Shown here: one piece after another, positions 26,286 to 34,845 of the stretch | How the letters are laid out: the number at the start of each line of letters is the position of its first letter | How positions within the stretch are numbered: the first letter of the stretch is position 1 | NCBI GenBank assembly: GCA_964420835.1 | Contig: CAYQUO010000003.1 | Span: forward strand, 145,977 to 209,976 | Length of the DNA stretch: 64,000 nucleotides | Reading direction: 5' to 3' | Source of the DNA: CAYQUO01 sp964420835 | GTDB lineage: Bacteria > Chloroflexota > Anaerolineae > Anaerolineales > Anaerolineaceae | Program-made: the position numbers and the translations under genes | The notes under the pieces: generated by a model | What the model was told of the DNA's origin: nothing | The model's input: the letters and a program-made list of their open reading frames with translations, nothing else | Databases searched by the model: none

Positions 26286-26313
26286 ATTATAAGGAAAAAA
26301 AACGGAAAGTCAA
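26286..26313 (-). promoter_or_regulatory. Sigma-70 type promoter of the liv operon
   Basis: On the minus strand TTGACT (26308-26313), 16-bp T-rich spacer, TATAAT (26286-26291). Leader of about 240 nt to livJ. Confidence 0.75.
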
Positions 26314-26411
26314 TACCCAATTTTCACCCCTCGCCGCCGGTGAAACCTGTTTTGTGCCCATGCAACCCTGTAACCAAACCCCGCCATTTTCGTCGTATAC
26401 TCAGGGAGCCA

Positions 26412-27011
26412 ATGTACAGTGAAGACGATCTCCTGCAGGGAATTCGGTCCGCAGATCCCACCGCCGCCTTCGAGGCGCTCTTCGAGATGTATGCCGATCG
26501 GATTTACCGGCTGGCCCTCGGAATGCTTGGTGACCCGCAAATGGCCGAGGACGTGGTCCAGGAAACCTTCCTATCCGCCATCAGCCACCGGATGGGTTTC
26601 GAAGGCCGCTCCCGGCTGGGCACCTGGCTGGTGCGCATCGCCTACAACGCCTCCATCAACCGGCTGCGCCGGCGCAGGGAGGATCCGCTCCTCGAGGAGA
26701 ATGCCGAAGAGGATGGAGCTCCGGTCATGCCGCTGACCTTTCTTGAATGGGAGCGCACCCCTGAACAACTGTTAGCCACGGGAGAGGTCCATCAACAGGT
26801 AACCCTCGCCGTCCGCTCCCTGCCGAAAAATCTGCTCTCGGTCTTTCTCCTCAGGGATGTGGAAGGGCTCTCCACCGAGGATACCGCAGAGGCTTTGGGG
26901 CTTTCCATCAGCGCCGTAAAGGTTCGCCTGCACCGCGCCAGGATGGCCCTGCGGGAAAGGCTTACCGGGTATTTTTCAGAGAAAAACCTTCTGCTTAAGG
27001 AGGGCTCATGA
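26412..27011 (+). CDS. ECF-type RNA polymerase sigma factor
   Basis: 199 residues from ATG 26412. The frame is open further upstream but that part overlaps the livJ promoter region and lacks family sequence. Region 2 is FEALFEMYADRIYRLALGMLGDPQMAEDVVQETFLSA and region 4 is SLPKNLLSVFLLRDVEGLSTEDTAEALGLSISAVKVRLHRARMALRERL. Length and spacing fit the RpoE-like ECF group. The stop overlaps the following zinc-finger gene (ATGA), the normal arrangement for a sigma and its anti-sigma. The signal and targets are unknown. Confidence 0.93.
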   Translation: MYSEDDLLQGIRSADPTAAFEALFEMYADRIYRLALGMLGDPQMAEDVVQETFLSAISHRMGFEGRSRLGTWLVRIAYNASINRLRRRREDPLLEENAEEDGAPVMPLTFLEWERTPEQLLATGEVHQQVTLAVRSLPKNLLSVFLLRDVEGLSTEDTAEALGLSISAVKVRLHRARMALRERLTGYFSEKNLLLKEGS

Positions 27012-27253
27012 ATTGCGAACATCTTGCCGCCTGCCTGTCGGATTACATCGACAACGACCTGGATGATGAGGTCCGGGTTGCGGTGCACCAACACCTTGCC
27101 ACCTGCCACAACTGCCAGGTGGTGGTGGATTCCCTGCAGAAGACCATTGCCCTGGCCCACCAGGAAGCCCGGCAGGTCATTCCCCCCGGCCGGCGGGCGG
27201 AACTGCTCGCCCGCCTGCAGCAGGCTCTCAAGGACTGCCAGGATCTTCCCTAG
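27008..27253 (+). CDS. Zinc-finger (zf-HC2) anti-sigma factor, soluble
   Basis: 81-residue protein with the anti-sigma zinc-binding pattern HQHLATCHNC (H-x3-C-x2-C) near residues 28-37, preceded by MNCEHLAACLSDYIDNDLDD. Such domains bind and inhibit the cognate ECF factor. There is no membrane segment, so it is a short cytoplasmic anti-sigma, unlike the membrane-spanning types. Its start is coupled to the sigma gene. The stop overlaps by 4 bp with the stop of the convergent methyltransferase gene. Confidence 0.88.
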   Translation: MNCEHLAACLSDYIDNDLDDEVRVAVHQHLATCHNCQVVVDSLQKTIALAHQEARQVIPPGRRAELLARLQQALKDCQDLP

Positions 27254-27957
27254 GCCGGCTTCCCCCCAATATACAAGCCCCTGCCCGTCAGCCCATCCTC
27301 ATCAAACCGCACAGCCAAACCCGCCTTGCGAAAGCAATCGCTCATTTCTTCCTGTGTATACAGCGCCAGCTCGTGCAGCTCGGTGAAATGGATGGTTTCC
27401 TTCGGCGTCCCGATCACATAATGAAAATCAATGACCGACAGGCGCCCACACAGGAGGCTTGAGTTCACCCTGGCGATCTTCAGTTCCGGTTCATCGATGG
27501 TCAGCATGTGCACGGTATCCGGGTAATATTGACCGGGGCTGACCCAGGGCTCAATGATCAGCAGGCCGCCCGGCACCAGGTGCCGGCCCATTTGCGCCAC
27601 GGCTGCTCCCAGGTCTTCCAGGGTGTGCATATACCCGATGGCACTGAAGAGACAGGTCACCACATCGAACTTCTCCCCCAGGTCGAAACTGCGCATGTCC
27701 CCCTGGTGCAGCGGAACACCCGGCAGCCGCCGGCGGGCCAGCGCCAGCAAGCCTTCCTCGATGTCCAGCCCCTGAACTTCAAAATCCCCCGCCAGGCAGG
27801 CCAGGTGCCGGCCGCTGCCACAGGCCACATCCAGCAGCCGCCGCCCGTCCGTCCTCAGGGAACTGTGGATGATCTCACCCAGCCGGGCGGCTTCGGCGGC
27901 GTAATCCTTTCCCCCATACAGGATGTCGTAATAGGCTGCGGATAAGGCGTAGTTCAT
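27250..27957 (-). CDS. Class I SAM-dependent methyltransferase
   Basis: 235-residue methyltransferase of the Methyltransf_25 type. Motif I is LLDVACGSGRHLACLA (near residue 42); the post-I acidic residue is in VQGLDIEEGLLALARR and motif IV is FDVVTCLFSAIGYM. The C-terminal part is a small-molecule-type cap (HYVIGTPKETIHFTELHELALYTQEEM). The substrate is unknown. The start overlaps the PIG-L deacetylase stop by 4 bp, suggesting they act on the same compound. Confidence 0.88.
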   Translation of the reverse strand: MNYALSAAYYDILYGGKDYAAEAARLGEIIHSSLRTDGRRLLDVACGSGRHLACLAGDFEVQGLDIEEGLLALARRRLPGVPLHQGDMRSFDLGEKFDVVTCLFSAIGYMHTLEDLGAAVAQMGRHLVPGGLLIIEPWVSPGQYYPDTVHMLTIDEPELKIARVNSSLLCGRLSVIDFHYVIGTPKETIHFTELHELALYTQEEMSDCFRKAGLAVRFDEDGLTGRGLYIGGKPA

Positions 27958-28865
27958 CCAGCCTCCCCGCAGCCGGCTTCGTCCTTCGCCTCAAAATGGA
28001 CTCCGGCAAACAGGTCCCGCTCCCGGCGGCCTTTTTCCGGCGGCGGGTGGCCGCGCATGTAGGTCTCCTTGCCGGCCACCAGGCGGCGCAGTATGGCCAT
28101 CACCCCGCCGGACTGCTGCATGCCCCCCTGGCTCACGTGGCAGGCGGCTGCCTCTTCACGGATGTGCGCCACAGGCCGGTAATCGACCGCCGCGTCGATC
28201 GGCGAACGGACCCTGGCGATCTCCACCAGGTCAATATCCCCGTTGCTTCCGAACCTGTGCGGGTCCCTGCCCAGGAGCCTTAAGACCAGGATGCCCGCCC
28301 GGATGAAGGAGCGGGGGATGACCTGGAAATAGAGTTTTTGCGCCTGGTGTGGTGGCAACCCTTCGCTGTCTTTAAAGTCCGTCTTTGCGGCCAGTTCAAA
28401 GGCCAGTTTTGCAGCCTTGTGCACGGCAATGTGGTCCGGGTGCCCGTAGCCGCCCAGCGGGTCGAAGGTGATCACCACCTGGGGCTTCAGGAGGCGGATG
28501 TAATGGGCCACCTCGGCGGCCACCTGTTCCACCGGTTGGGCTGCCAGCGCCCGGGGGTGCCGGTTGTCCGGCGAGCCCGGCATGCCCGAATCCCGGTAGT
28601 TCAAAAAATGCAGGCCCGCCAGCCCCAGCGTCAGGGCTGCACAGCGCAGTTCCGCAGTGCGCCGGTCGGCGGCTGAATCAAAATCCTGCAGCAGGCCTTC
28701 GTCCATCTCGCCGGCTTCGCCGCGCGTGGCGCAGACCAGGTACACCGCCGCCCCACGTCGGGCATACAGCGCCAGGGTGCCCCCGGTCCCAAAGGTCTCA
28801 TCATCCGGGTGGGCCAGCACGGCCAGCAACACGGCGCCGGCCAGGCTGCCATTGTTTTTCTTCAC
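27954..28865 (-). CDS. PIG-L / LmbE-family deacetylase
   Basis: 303-residue protein with a GTG start preceded by GAGGAGAG. The PIG-L zinc motif AHPDDETFGTGGTLALYARRG is near residues 17-38. RGEAGEMD and the distal HPDHIAVHKAAKLAFELA complete the metal site. These enzymes remove acetyl groups from N-acetylglucosaminyl-type substrates (for example in mycothiol, bacillithiol or GlcNAc-PI pathways). The substrate is not determinable; no thiol ligase (MshC, BshC) is near. Coupled to the methyltransferase downstream. Confidence 0.9.
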   Translation of the reverse strand: MKKNNGSLAGAVLLAVLAHPDDETFGTGGTLALYARRGAAVYLVCATRGEAGEMDEGLLQDFDSAADRRTAELRCAALTLGLAGLHFLNYRDSGMPGSPDNRHPRALAAQPVEQVAAEVAHYIRLLKPQVVITFDPLGGYGHPDHIAVHKAAKLAFELAAKTDFKDSEGLPPHQAQKLYFQVIPRSFIRAGILVLRLLGRDPHRFGSNGDIDLVEIARVRSPIDAAVDYRPVAHIREEAAACHVSQGGMQQSGGVMAILRRLVAGKETYMRGHPPPEKGRRERDLFAGVHFEAKDEAGCGEAG

Positions 28866-28903
28866 AGGCTCTCCTCGTCAGACAATCGGGGTTTCGAACT
28901 CCG

Positions 28904-30055
28904 TTAATACTCGTACAGCGCCGGGTCCACCTGGCGCGCCCAGGCGTTGATGCCACCGGACAGGTTGAAGGCGTGCTCGAAGCCGGCGCCGCGCAGGATC
29001 TGCACCGCCTGGGCGGCCCGCAGGCCAGTCCGGCAGAAGGCGACGATCGTTTCGCCCCTGTCCAGTTCCCCCAGGCGGGATGCCAGGTGGCCAAAGGGGA
29101 TGTTGGTGGCGCCCTCGATGCGCGAGACCTGCTGTTCCACCGGCTCGCGCACGTCCAGCAGCCGGATGTTCCCGCCGCCCTTCAGCAATGGCAGAACTTC
29201 GCTTGGCGCCATCTCCCAGGGGGTCACCGGCGCCTGCCCGGCCTCGCTGGCGCTGCTGCCGCAGAACTCGTCGTAATCGATCAGCCCTTTCACATCCGGG
29301 TTCCCGCCGCAGAGGCGACAGTTGGGGTTCTTCCTTAACCCAATGGGCTGAAAACTGCCCTCCAGCCCGTCGTACAGCAGCAGCCTGCCGATGAGCGGCG
29401 AGCCGATGCCCAGGATCACCTTGATGACCTCGGTTGCCTGCAGCGTACCGATGGTGCCCGGGATGGCGCCCAAAACGCCGCCCGTGCTGCAGCCCGGCAG
29501 CAGCCCCGGCGGGGGCGGCTCGGGGAACAGGCAGCGGTAGCACGGCCCAATCCGGGCGTCAAAGGTGGACACCTGGCCCTCGAAGCGGAAGACGCTACCA
29601 TAAATGTACGGCTTGCCCTGGAAGAAGGCCAGGTCGTTCAGCAGGTATCGGGTCGGGAAGTTGTCGGTGCCGTCAACCAGGACGTCATAACCGACCGCCA
29701 GCCTTTCGGCATTTTCAGCCGAGAAGACCTCCAGGCAGGCCTCCACTTGGATCTGCGGGTTGATCTCGAGCAGGCGCTGGCGCGCCGAGAGCACCTTGGG
29801 CTGCCCCAGGCTGGATGTTCCGTGGATGACCTGCCTCTGCAGGTTGGAGACCTCCACGGCGTCAAAATCCACCAGGCCGATTCGCCCGATGCCGGCAGCC
29901 GCCAGGTACAGCGATATGGGTGAGCCCAGCCCGCCGGTGCCGACGATGAGCGCGGAGGCGGCTTTCAATTTGCGTTGCCCGGCAAGGCCCACCTCCGGCA
30001 GCATCAGGTGCCGCGAGTAGCGCTGTACCTCATCCCGGGAAAGATCCGGCAGCAT
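28904..30055 (-). CDS. moeB: MoeB/ThiF E1-like adenylyltransferase fused to rhodanese
   Basis: 383 residues from ATG 30055, chosen by GGAGGTG upstream and the MLPDLSRDEVQRYSRHLMLPEVG opening of the family. ATP site is ALIVGTGGLGSPISLYLAAAGIGRIGLVD. Further elements are the NLQRQ motif, zinc cysteines CYRC and CRLC, and the crossover-loop cysteine in GCSTGGVLGA. The C-terminal rhodanese domain carries the active loop FCRTGLRA. Such MOCS3/MoeZ-type fusions adenylate the C terminus of a sulfur-carrier protein and transfer sulfur to it. The carrier (MoaD, ThiS or CysO type) is not in the window, so the pathway is open. Confidence 0.92.
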   Translation of the reverse strand: MLPDLSRDEVQRYSRHLMLPEVGLAGQRKLKAASALIVGTGGLGSPISLYLAAAGIGRIGLVDFDAVEVSNLQRQVIHGTSSLGQPKVLSARQRLLEINPQIQVEACLEVFSAENAERLAVGYDVLVDGTDNFPTRYLLNDLAFFQGKPYIYGSVFRFEGQVSTFDARIGPCYRCLFPEPPPPGLLPGCSTGGVLGAIPGTIGTLQATEVIKVILGIGSPLIGRLLLYDGLEGSFQPIGLRKNPNCRLCGGNPDVKGLIDYDEFCGSSASEAGQAPVTPWEMAPSEVLPLLKGGGNIRLLDVREPVEQQVSRIEGATNIPFGHLASRLGELDRGETIVAFCRTGLRAAQAVQILRGAGFEHAFNLSGGINAWARQVDPALYEY

Positions 30056-30080
30056 GGTTTCGCACCTCCAAGACCCTCCC

Positions 30081-30109
30081 ATGATACCAAAAACCCCTGC
30101 CGGGGACAA
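30081..30109 (-). promoter_or_regulatory. Promoter of the MoeB-rhodanese gene
   Basis: On the minus strand TTGTCC (30104-30109), 17-bp spacer, TATCAT (30081-30086). Leader of about 20 nt that contains the GGAGGTG ribosome site. This supports the start at 30055 over the in-frame ATG at 30109. Confidence 0.6.
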
Positions 30110-30370
30110 GAATACTATTGGGAAATGTTGAACCCCCCGCCAGGCTCATGAAACGGAACCTCCCCCTGGGCCACGGAAGGGCGGGGATGGCATTCGCGCG
30201 GAACGGATCCATTGTAAACCGACTGCCGCCCCCGCCCCGGCTCCCATGAAATCCTTTCAACCACACCCGGCGCCCAATTCACCCATCAACCTTTCGTGAA
30301 ACGCCGGGGGGCGGGTTTCCTCTCTGAGCCCCGCAGCCCTTGTCCCGCAGCGGAGGTGTGGCTATTTTTC
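30110..30370. other. Gene-free stretch between moeB and the lipoprotein gene
   Basis: About 260 bp (315 with the promoter part). GC-rich, only very short ORFs, no hairpin with a T-tract. I see no RNA gene in it. Confidence 0.5.
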
Positions 30371-31444
30371 TTAATTACATACCCAGGTTAAACAAACACG
30401 TGATCCTACATGGGTAGGAGAGCTCCCGCTCCAGGCAGTACATCTACAATTTCTCCCCGGCGCCTCCTCCTCGATCTTGGGCTGGAATACCGGGCAGATC
30501 CCCGGCTCGCCGCCCTGGGACACGTACCCCGAGGCAGCCCGGCAGGTGTTGTCAAAGGCGTAGAAGTTCTTCAACGGGTAGTACTCGCTCTCCTTCAACG
30601 CCGAGCCGGCATCCTCGATGCTGAAGCGGTCGTTCAGGTCAAACGCCCCCGGGTCGCGGATCGCCCCGTCCACGAAGGCGCCCCAGGTGAACACCTGGTC
30701 GCCGCCAAACAGGGAGAGTTTCAGCGCCAGGTTGATGCGCGTGTCGTCGTCCGGGTCCAGCCGCGACCAGGCCAGGTCCGGGTCCGCCGCCCTGCCGGCG
30801 TCGAACACCAGCGTCTCATAACCGTTCCCGCCCCCGAAGGGCGGGTCACTCCGTACCGGGGTCACCCCGCCCACCGAATCGTCCCCGTCCATCCACACCT
30901 GGACGCCATCCTGCGTCCATTCGCGGCCTGGCGGCGTGAAGGTCAGCAGCAGGTAATCCCCCCGCCCGTCAAAATCCTCGTCCATTTCAATGCCGTACAT
31001 CACCGGTCCGCCGGCAAACTCCTCCGGCGGGGCCACCATGGCCAAGGTGAAATACAGGAAGTCCTTTTCCCTCGCCAGTGTGGCATCCACAATATCCAGG
31101 AACGGCAGGTATTCCATGTCCTGCGTGAAGGGCCGTTCCAGCCGCCCGTTGACGAACTCATCACCGGCATATGCCCGCTTTTGTCCGGCGAAATCCTTGC
31201 ACACATGGTCGTGGATGGTGCTCGGTTTCAGGCTGGAACTGCTGGGAAAGGTCACGTGCCGGATGGGCTCATCGACCGGCTCCGGCGGCAAGGTCGGCGT
31301 CATTGCCGGGGCTGGCACCTCAGTGGCCATATCCACGGGCTGTTCGGCCGGGGCACTCTCCGGCCCCCGGAATTGCAAATTGCACCCCCCTGCCAGCGCC
31401 AGGGCCAGCAAGGAGAGCAGCAATGGTTTCATTCGAAAGGTCAT
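30371..31444 (-). CDS. Lipoprotein of unknown function
   Basis: 357 residues from ATG 31444 (MTFRMKPLLLSLLALALAGGCN); MKPLL five codons on is an alternative. Lipobox AGGC, then a Pro/Glu/Thr linker. The body (about 60-330) is a probable beta-rich domain with acidic segments (EMDEDFDGRGDYLLL, WMDGDDSVGG, LDPDDDTRINLALKL) that resemble carbohydrate-binding or calcium-binding beta-sandwich domains. I do not recognise a named family. The C-terminal tail holds a cluster of cysteines (RNCRCTAW .. VCLTWVCN), probably disulfides. No neighbour shares its strand closely. Confidence 0.75.
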   Translation of the reverse strand: MTFRMKPLLLSLLALALAGGCNLQFRGPESAPAEQPVDMATEVPAPAMTPTLPPEPVDEPIRHVTFPSSSSLKPSTIHDHVCKDFAGQKRAYAGDEFVNGRLERPFTQDMEYLPFLDIVDATLAREKDFLYFTLAMVAPPEEFAGGPVMYGIEMDEDFDGRGDYLLLTFTPPGREWTQDGVQVWMDGDDSVGGVTPVRSDPPFGGGNGYETLVFDAGRAADPDLAWSRLDPDDDTRINLALKLSLFGGDQVFTWGAFVDGAIRDPGAFDLNDRFSIEDAGSALKESEYYPLKNFYAFDNTCRAASGYVSQGGEPGICPVFQPKIEEEAPGRNCRCTAWSGSSPTHVGSRVCLTWVCN

Positions 31445-31521
31445 TTTGTCCCCCCTTCCCAAGAGCATAATTGTTTGGTTGACAGCATCGTTGAGGGGTA
31501 TCTGTTCCGATCGTTGATCCC

Positions 31522-31527
31522 ATTATA
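31522..31527 (-). promoter_or_regulatory. -10 box upstream of the 31444 lipoprotein gene
   Basis: TATAAT on the minus strand, with no good -35 at standard spacing. It would give a leader of about 70 nt. Confidence 0.35.
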
Positions 31528-31743
31528 CAAAATCTTCACACTTAATGAAACAGGGTGGTCGACCCGGGGCCCTCCCCATGGCTTCGGGTTTCGCATGAAT
31601 GCCCGGGTTTCCAGCATCTGTGCAATTATCTATGCACAGTTTTATCTGCCTGGGTGCCGATTGACAATCGCAAATGGGCATCCATAATGGTTGCTGGCAG
31701 CCACCTCCCTCCGCCAAGTCCCGATTTTGACCTCCACTTGGTT

Positions 31744-31773
31744 TTGACCAATCCTGCCAACTGCCAATATAAT
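31744..31773 (+). promoter_or_regulatory. Promoter of the 31832 membrane-protein gene
   Basis: TTGACC (31744-31749), 18-bp spacer, TATAAT (31768-31773). Leader of about 52 nt with AGGAG about 14 nt before the ATG. Confidence 0.7.
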
Positions 31774-31831
31774 AATTAAAAAACAAATCCCTTATTCAAG
31801 GGAACAGCCTTCAGGAGCAATCTGCATACTC

Positions 31832-33877
31832 ATGAGCAGGTCCAAAATCATTAGTATTCCGCTGGTGCCGCTGGCCCTCCTGTTGGTCACCTTTGCGCCC
31901 TTCCTCTTCCGCCTTGGCTTTTACTGGGATGACTGGGCCCAACTGCTCAACCGCCACCTCAACGGCACCGGTTCCTTTTGGCTGTACTTCAGTGACCGGC
32001 CTTTCTCCGCCTGGACCCACATCCTTTACATGCCAGTCATGGGGGATGCAAACTGGCGCTGGCAGGCGCTTTGCATCCTGTTGCGCTGGCTGTCGGCACT
32101 TGCCTTGGGCACCCTCCTGATCGCGCTCTGGCCAAAGAACCATGCCCAGGCCTTCATGGCCTCGCTCATCTTCTGTGTGCTGCCGGTCTTTACACAGCAG
32201 CCAATATCCGTCGCCTATTCCCAACACTGGACCCAATACCTGCTCTTTTTACTGTCGCTGCTGTTCATGACAATTTCTGTCCGGCAAACCCGCAGGCACT
32301 TCCTCTTCACCGCCTTGGGGCTTCTCTTTCAGTTGCTGCATTTCAGCATCACCGAGTTTTTCCTGGGCACTGAACTCATCCGGCCTATCCTCCTGTGGAT
32401 GCTCACCTCCCAACCCCGTCCAAAACCAGGCCGGATTCAGCGGTTCACCAGGACGATGAAACTCTGGCTGCCCTACCTCCTGATCCTGATTCTCTTCGTC
32501 GTCTGGAGAGTGGTCGTTATGGGCTTTGCTGTAGGAGACCTCAAGTCTCCGGCTTTGGCCATCGGCCTTGCAGCAGCCCCGGGAGGAACGATACTGCGTC
32601 TTGCCGGGCACATCACCTCCGACCTGTACGATGTGACCTTCGGTTCTCTGCTGAAGATCTTTAATTTGCAATTGAACGTACTTAACCCATCCATCCTTCT
32701 TTCCACAGCCACAGTCTTCCTCGTTGCGCTCCTCATGGTTGTTTACCTAACCCGGGTCTTTCCTTCCCTCGTATGGTCTGAAATGCCTTTCCTTTGGTGG
32801 AAGCAGGCTGCTCCCCTGGGTTTGCTGATCCTGGTGCTTGGATTCTTCCCCCTGTGGATTCTCGATCATTCCATGACCACCTTGCCGGACAGTTACCATG
32901 CGGACCGGTTTGCCCTCCCCTCCATGTTCGGCCTGGCCATTCTGGGAGCAGCGATCATTGATTGGATGACATCCAGTACACAGAACAAACTCATCCTGCT
33001 GGCGATCTTGGTGGGATTGATGTCCGGCTTCCAAGTCCGCAACAGCAATGAATACCGCTGGCTGACCATCCAGCAACAGCGTTTCTACCGGCAACTTTCC
33101 TGGCGGGCGCCGATGCTCCAACCCGGCACTGCCCTGCTCATCGAGGAGGTCATCTTTCCCTTCCAGGGCATCTTTCCGACCGCCTCGGCTGTGAACCTGC
33201 TCTACCCTCCCAGCCCTGCCGCCGGCAGGGCTCTTCCCTATTGGATCTACTCAATCCGACCGCGCTACGAAACCCGTAACCCGCAGGCTGGCGCCGCATC
33301 ACTGCACACCAATTTTCGTGTGTGGGTATTCGATGGTTCCACGGACGATTCCATCGTGCTGGCAAACGGTGGGGAAAAGCAGAATTGCCTTTGGGTGCTG
33401 GGGCCGCATGACGATGACAACCCGGATATCTCCCCCCTGCTAAAAAAATGGGCTGCGATCTCCAACACCGGGCGCATCCAGACGGTTGCACCCCCTGGCT
33501 GGCAACCATCAGAAGACCTGTTCGGCCCTGAATCAGCATCTTCCTGGTGTTATTTTTTCGAGAAAGCCGACCTGGCCCGCCAGTTCGGAGATTGGCAGTC
33601 GGCTGCCAGCCTGGGTGACCAGGCGCGGGATGCCGGCTATTCACCCGCCTCTCCTGGCTCCAACAACCCCTTCGAGTGGCTTCCGTTCATTGAAGCCTAT
33701 GCCCGCACCGGCCGCTGGGAGGATGCCGGCCAACTTGCCCTGGACGGTTTCAATTACGATAACCGCTACAGGGAGATGCTCTGCCGCCGATGGCAACAAC
33801 TGGCGGTCGCTGTCCCCGCCAGCCCGGCGGACCTGGCCATCCAAGAAGAAATTGGAAGCGCTCTTGGCTGCCCCTGA
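31832..33877 (+). CDS. Polytopic membrane protein, GT-C glycosyltransferase-like
   Basis: 681 residues with about 10-12 membrane segments in the first 420, then a soluble C-terminal region of about 250 residues. An aromatic-acidic FYWDDWAQLL motif follows the first segment, the place where GT-C lipid-linked sugar transferases carry their catalytic acidic residue. The C-terminal part contains a helical stretch (LARQFGDWQSAASLGDQARDAG .. YARTGRWEDAGQLALDGF) that looks like tetratricopeptide-type repeats. I do not recognise a named family; the GT-C reading is inference. It stands alone with its own promoter. Confidence 0.75.
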   Translation: MSRSKIISIPLVPLALLLVTFAPFLFRLGFYWDDWAQLLNRHLNGTGSFWLYFSDRPFSAWTHILYMPVMGDANWRWQALCILLRWLSALALGTLLIALWPKNHAQAFMASLIFCVLPVFTQQPISVAYSQHWTQYLLFLLSLLFMTISVRQTRRHFLFTALGLLFQLLHFSITEFFLGTELIRPILLWMLTSQPRPKPGRIQRFTRTMKLWLPYLLILILFVVWRVVVMGFAVGDLKSPALAIGLAAAPGGTILRLAGHITSDLYDVTFGSLLKIFNLQLNVLNPSILLSTATVFLVALLMVVYLTRVFPSLVWSEMPFLWWKQAAPLGLLILVLGFFPLWILDHSMTTLPDSYHADRFALPSMFGLAILGAAIIDWMTSSTQNKLILLAILVGLMSGFQVRNSNEYRWLTIQQQRFYRQLSWRAPMLQPGTALLIEEVIFPFQGIFPTASAVNLLYPPSPAAGRALPYWIYSIRPRYETRNPQAGAASLHTNFRVWVFDGSTDDSIVLANGGEKQNCLWVLGPHDDDNPDISPLLKKWAAISNTGRIQTVAPPGWQPSEDLFGPESASSWCYFFEKADLARQFGDWQSAASLGDQARDAGYSPASPGSNNPFEWLPFIEAYARTGRWEDAGQLALDGFNYDNRYREMLCRRWQQLAVAVPASPADLAIQEEIGSALGCP

Positions 33878-33939
33878 CACCCGGGGATGATTTACCAGGC
33901 ACCACCCACCCCCACAGCGGGCGAATCGCCCGTGTTTGT

Positions 33940-34776
33940 TCATTTCGCCGGGGCACTGTTTGTGTTTATAATCGACACTTCATCAACGGCAGCAGCCTCC
34001 GTGCCTAACCGGAGATCGGCATACCCCATCTCCACCATCCACTGACAGACCAGCGGCCCGCCATGCCGGTCCGGGATCGGCCTCCCGTTGGGGACCGGGA
34101 TGCCATTGTACCCGCGGAAATAGCCGTAAGGTCCGCCGAGTTGATCCCTGGCAGCCTCCGAGAGGTCCCGGTCGCCGATGGCAATGGCGTGGATGTGGAT
34201 CGGCGAACCGGGGTACAGTTCGTCCAGGTCGCGCAGCCAGGCGGCAAAACCGGCCGCCCTCAGGGCGCGGATGAGCGGCGGAATGTCATCGTACAGCACG
34301 GTGTAGGTGCCGCGCCGCATGACCGAGAGGTCCACCGCCCCCCCGCCCAGGTGCGTCCCGAAACTGGCTGCGCCGTTGTCGTGGTAACTGCCCTGGGTGA
34401 TGGCGTAACCGGTGATCTCCAGTTCGCCTCCATACAGCCCGGCTGCATGCTGCAGCATGGCAAGGGTCCGCCGGTTCAGCTTCCATCCGTTGACCTCGAC
34501 CACCTCGTAATCCTCCGGGGGCTTCAGGCAGCCGGTGGGTTCGGGGGTCGCTGTGGCGCTGGGGATACCGGTTGGCGGGGTGGTGGACGTCGGTTGCGGG
34601 GTTTGGCTGGGCGCTTGCGAAGGCGCAGAGCTGGCAGCCGCGGTGCTTCCGGCCGGTGTGCACCCGCCGGAGGCCATTGGCAGGAGGGTGAAGAGCACCA
34701 GGAGCGGAACAAGGGTCGCCAGCCGGCCATGGGCCCTGCAGGCTCCTCCAGGCGGTTTCAGGTTCAGGCCAGGCAT
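33940..34776 (-). CDS. M15-like peptidase lipoprotein
   Basis: About 278 residues from ATG 34776 (AGGGAAC upstream); an in-frame ATG at 34803 is possible. Signal with lipobox SGGC, then a Ser/Thr/Pro linker to about residue 85. The domain shows a D-alanyl-D-alanine-peptidase (M15/hedgehog-fold) pattern: SFGTHLGGGAVDLSV with zinc-ligand-like His and Asp, and a distal HIHAI. It may cut peptidoglycan stem peptides. The family assignment rests on these motifs. It is divergent from an M23 lipoprotein, separated by 69 bp. Confidence 0.7.
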   Translation of the reverse strand: MPGLNLKPPGGACRAHGRLATLVPLLVLFTLLPMASGGCTPAGSTAAASSAPSQAPSQTPQPTSTTPPTGIPSATATPEPTGCLKPPEDYEVVEVNGWKLNRRTLAMLQHAAGLYGGELEITGYAITQGSYHDNGAASFGTHLGGGAVDLSVMRRGTYTVLYDDIPPLIRALRAAGFAAWLRDLDELYPGSPIHIHAIAIGDRDLSEAARDQLGGPYGYFRGYNGIPVPNGRPIPDRHGGPLVCQWMVEMGYADLRLGTEAAAVDEVSIINTNSAPAK

Positions 34777-34845
34777 GTTCCCTATTGTAATGGATTCCTC
34801 CACGCCGTCCGGTTTTCCATTCGCGGGGTAAAATCACCTTACATT

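Larger units (their letters stand above)
31445..31831. other. Divergent intergenic region
   Basis: 387 bp between divergent genes. It holds a minus-strand -10 box (31522) and a plus-strand promoter (31744-31773). No ORF with a credible start, no RNA gene and no repeat seen in the middle part. Confidence 0.5.

Noticed and set aside
26172..26411. N-terminal extension of the ECF sigma factor by 80 residues
   Set aside because: Contains the liv promoter and operator, has no family similarity, and the usual ECF start is at 26412.
30410..31687. 425-codon open frame on the plus strand
   Set aside because: Antisense to a lipoprotein with a clear signal peptide and crosses a promoter region.
34063..34845. 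Long open frame upstream of the M23 lipoprotein (would add 261 residues)
   Set aside because: It is the antisense of the M15-like lipoprotein; the added residues have no signal peptide logic and the real signal starts at 34846.
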